From contig NZ_JAWKWO010000001.1 in NCBI RefSeq assembly GCF_041397485.1, positions 1,189,176-1,253,175 on the forward strand: a stretch of 64,000 nucleotides of DNA, in the 5' to 3' direction. The translations under genes and the position numbers were made by a program. The notes below the pieces were generated by a model. That model had not been told where the DNA came from, searched no databases, and saw nothing but the letters and a program-made list of their open reading frames with translations. Positions 62,500-64,000 of the stretch are shown piece by piece; within the stretch, counting starts at the first letter, position 1, and each line of letters begins with the position of its first letter. Source of the stretch: Zhengella sp020637775. GTDB lineage: Bacteria > Pseudomonadota > Alphaproteobacteria > Rhizobiales > Rhizobiaceae.

Positions 62500-64000
62500 A
62501 TGGGACGCGTTGCAACGATCACCCGCCGAACGCTTCTCGTGGGCGCGGCAGCCGTGGCCGGCGGTGTGGCCTTTGGGGTCTGGCGCTATCGCACCCCTTA
62601 TGCCAACCCGCTCCTGGACGAACTGGACAGCGGCGAGGCCGCCATCACGCCCTATGTGAAGATCGATGCCGATGGCGTGACCCTGATCACCCCGCGCGCT
62701 GACAAGGGCCAGGGCGTCTACCACATTCAGGCCGCCCTGCTGGCCGAGGAACTGGATGTGGATCTCGATCAGGTGCGCGTTGATCCAGGCCCCCCGTCAA
62801 GGGCCTACTGGAACACGGCCCTTGCCACCGAAGCCGCCGATTTCATGGTCCCTTCGGCGGGCATGATGCAGAATGCCGCCACGGTGGGCCTTTCCGCAGT
62901 GATGAAGTTCATCGGCATGCAGATCACCGGCGGTTCGACCACGGTCCCCGACCAGTTCGAGAAGTTGCGCATTGCCGGCGCCGTGGCGCGCGAAACGCTC
63001 AAGGCTGCCGCCGCGAAGCAGGCCGGCGTTTCCGTCTCGCGCTTGACGACGCAAAGCGGCACCGTGATCCTGCCGGACGGTTCGCGCATGACCTATTCCG
63101 AACTGGCCCCTGTCGCCGCCACCATCGATCCGGTCGAGGAGGTCACGCTGCGCGACCCCTCGCAATGGCGCCTGCTCGGCAAGCCCATGCAACGCATCGA
63201 CATGGTGGCCAAATGCACCGGCACGCAGGTCTATGGCATAGACGAGGCCATCGAGGGCATGGTCCACGCCACCGTTCTGCTCAATCCGGCCCAGGGCGGC
63301 GCGATCAACGGCTTTGACGCCCGCGAGGCCGGGAAGATGCGCGGCGTGAAGGCCGTGGTGCCTGTCACCGGCGGCGTCGGAATCGTCGCCGACAACACAT
63401 GGCGTGCGTTCCAGGCCGCAAAGGCGGTGAAAGCCGACTGGGGCAAGGCCGCCTTTCCCGCCACCATGGACGAGCACTGGCAGACACTGGCCGATTCCTT
63501 CATCGCCGACCGCCAGGACAGCCGCAACCGGGACGATGGCGACGTGGAGATCGCCATTGCCGAAAGCGCGCCGGTCGAGGCGGAGTACCGTGCGCCCTAT
63601 CTGGCCCATGCACCGCTGGAGCCGATCAGCGCCATCGTCCGTGTGGCCGATGACGCTGTGGACGTATGGACGGGCACGCAGATCCCGCGCTTCACCCAGG
63701 CCAACGTGGCGCGGATCACCGGCATCGATGCCGAGAAGGTGCGCGTTCATGTCTACATGATGGGCGGCAGCTTCGGCCACCGTCTTGAGGACGAAGTCGT
63801 CAAGCAGGCCGCGGAAATCGCCGTCCAGATGAAGGGCACACCGGTCAAGCTTACCTATTCGCGCGAAGAGGACATGACGCATGACTTCGTTCGCCAGATC
63901 GCCATGGCCCGGCTGCGCGGCACGGTGCGCGACGGCAGGGTCGAAACCCTTGACCTGGGCATCGCCATGCCCGCCGTCATGGCCAGCCAACTGTCCCGCC
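62500..64000 (+). CDS. Molybdenum hydroxylase, large subunit (partial)
   Basis: The first 500 residues of a molybdopterin-binding subunit of the xanthine dehydrogenase/isoquinoline oxidoreductase (IorB) family, cut by the right edge. A twin-arginine signal (ITRRTLLVGAAAVAG) suggests export. ADKGQGVYHIQAALLAEE, GKPMQRIDMVAKCTGTQVYG, YRAPYLAHAPLEP and MGGSFGHRLEDEVVKQA are conserved for this group. With the [2Fe-2S] subunit it would hydroxylate or oxidise an aldehyde or heterocycle; the substrate is unknown. Confidence 0.93.
   Translation, partial: MGRVATITRRTLLVGAAAVAGGVAFGVWRYRTPYANPLLDELDSGEAAITPYVKIDADGVTLITPRADKGQGVYHIQAALLAEELDVDLDQVRVDPGPPSRAYWNTALATEAADFMVPSAGMMQNAATVGLSAVMKFIGMQITGGSTTVPDQFEKLRIAGAVARETLKAAAAKQAGVSVSRLTTQSGTVILPDGSRMTYSELAPVAATIDPVEEVTLRDPSQWRLLGKPMQRIDMVAKCTGTQVYGIDEAIEGMVHATVLLNPAQGGAINGFDAREAGKMRGVKAVVPVTGGVGIVADNTWRAFQAAKAVKADWGKAAFPATMDEHWQTLADSFIADRQDSRNRDDGDVEIAIAESAPVEAEYRAPYLAHAPLEPISAIVRVADDAVDVWTGTQIPRFTQANVARITGIDAEKVRVHVYMMGGSFGHRLEDEVVKQAAEIAVQMKGTPVKLTYSREEDMTHDFVRQIAMARLRGTVRDGRVETLDLGIAMPAVMASQLSR

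Overview
The window looks like a chromosomal segment of a non-photosynthetic alphaproteobacterium of the order Hyphomicrobiales (rhizobial lineage). The evidence is the high G+C content, a SAM-II riboswitch in front of metA, zinc-free L31, GapR (DUF2312), DUF1036, DUF1244, DUF2161 and DUF4164 proteins, CtrA-type boxes, a CarD/RpoH/M48 cluster and a poly-3-hydroxybutyrate (PHB) gene set with PhaR. I saw no tRNA, rRNA, insertion sequence, prophage or CRISPR. Most of the segment reads as core genome; the only clear accessory-type element is one small toxin-antitoxin operon. Genus and species cannot be fixed from this view.

Layout. 0-7.3 kb: a cut ABC exporter, rpmE, yebC, a secreted repeat protein, a GFA-fold protein, a metallo-beta-lactamase/TPR gene pair, ymdB, 5-formyl-THF cyclo-ligase and a 6S RNA gene. 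7.6-16 kb: a small secreted protein, a MoxR ATPase, a DUF2161 nuclease-fold protein, a fatty acid desaturase, SAM-II/metA (predicted homoserine acetyltransferase), minCDE behind a CtrA box, a toxin-antitoxin operon and a CoxE-type VWA protein. 16-21 kb: a membrane-repair-like cluster (aas, yiaA-like, pspA) divergent from a TetR gene with three operator copies between them. 21-31 kb: gapR, DUF1244, N-formylglutamate amidohydrolase, DUF1036, pyruvate kinase, an SGNH esterase and the tkt-gap-pgk central carbon cluster.

31-47 kb: DUF4164-zapA, two membrane proteins, an ABC-F ATPase, thiN, a TPP riboswitch followed by thiBPQ, an M48 lipoprotein protease, rpoH, carD, fdxA, an S4 RNA-binding protein and a Suv3-like helicase. 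47-55 kb: phbB and phbA divergent from phaR, a gamma-glutamyltransferase, rpmF, mtgA and ispA. 55-64 kb: a double-receiver hybrid histidine kinase with a CtrA-type box, ispG, bdhA-patatin behind a large inverted repeat, and a TetR gene divergent from a molybdenum hydroxylase whose large subunit runs off the right edge.

Working together: pyk, pgk, gap and tkt cover lower glycolysis and the pentose phosphate link. phbA, phbB, phaR and bdhA make, regulate and use PHB and 3-hydroxybutyrate. minCDE, zapA, mtgA and GapR serve division, wall and nucleoid. metA and thiBPQ are controlled by metabolite riboswitches. The least described units are the TetR/PspA/YiaA/Aas cluster and several small secreted or membrane proteins. 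Oddities include a phbB frame that has lost its expected stop codon, a MoxR/CoxE pair separated by about 6 kb, and 6S RNA/fthC separated from zapA.
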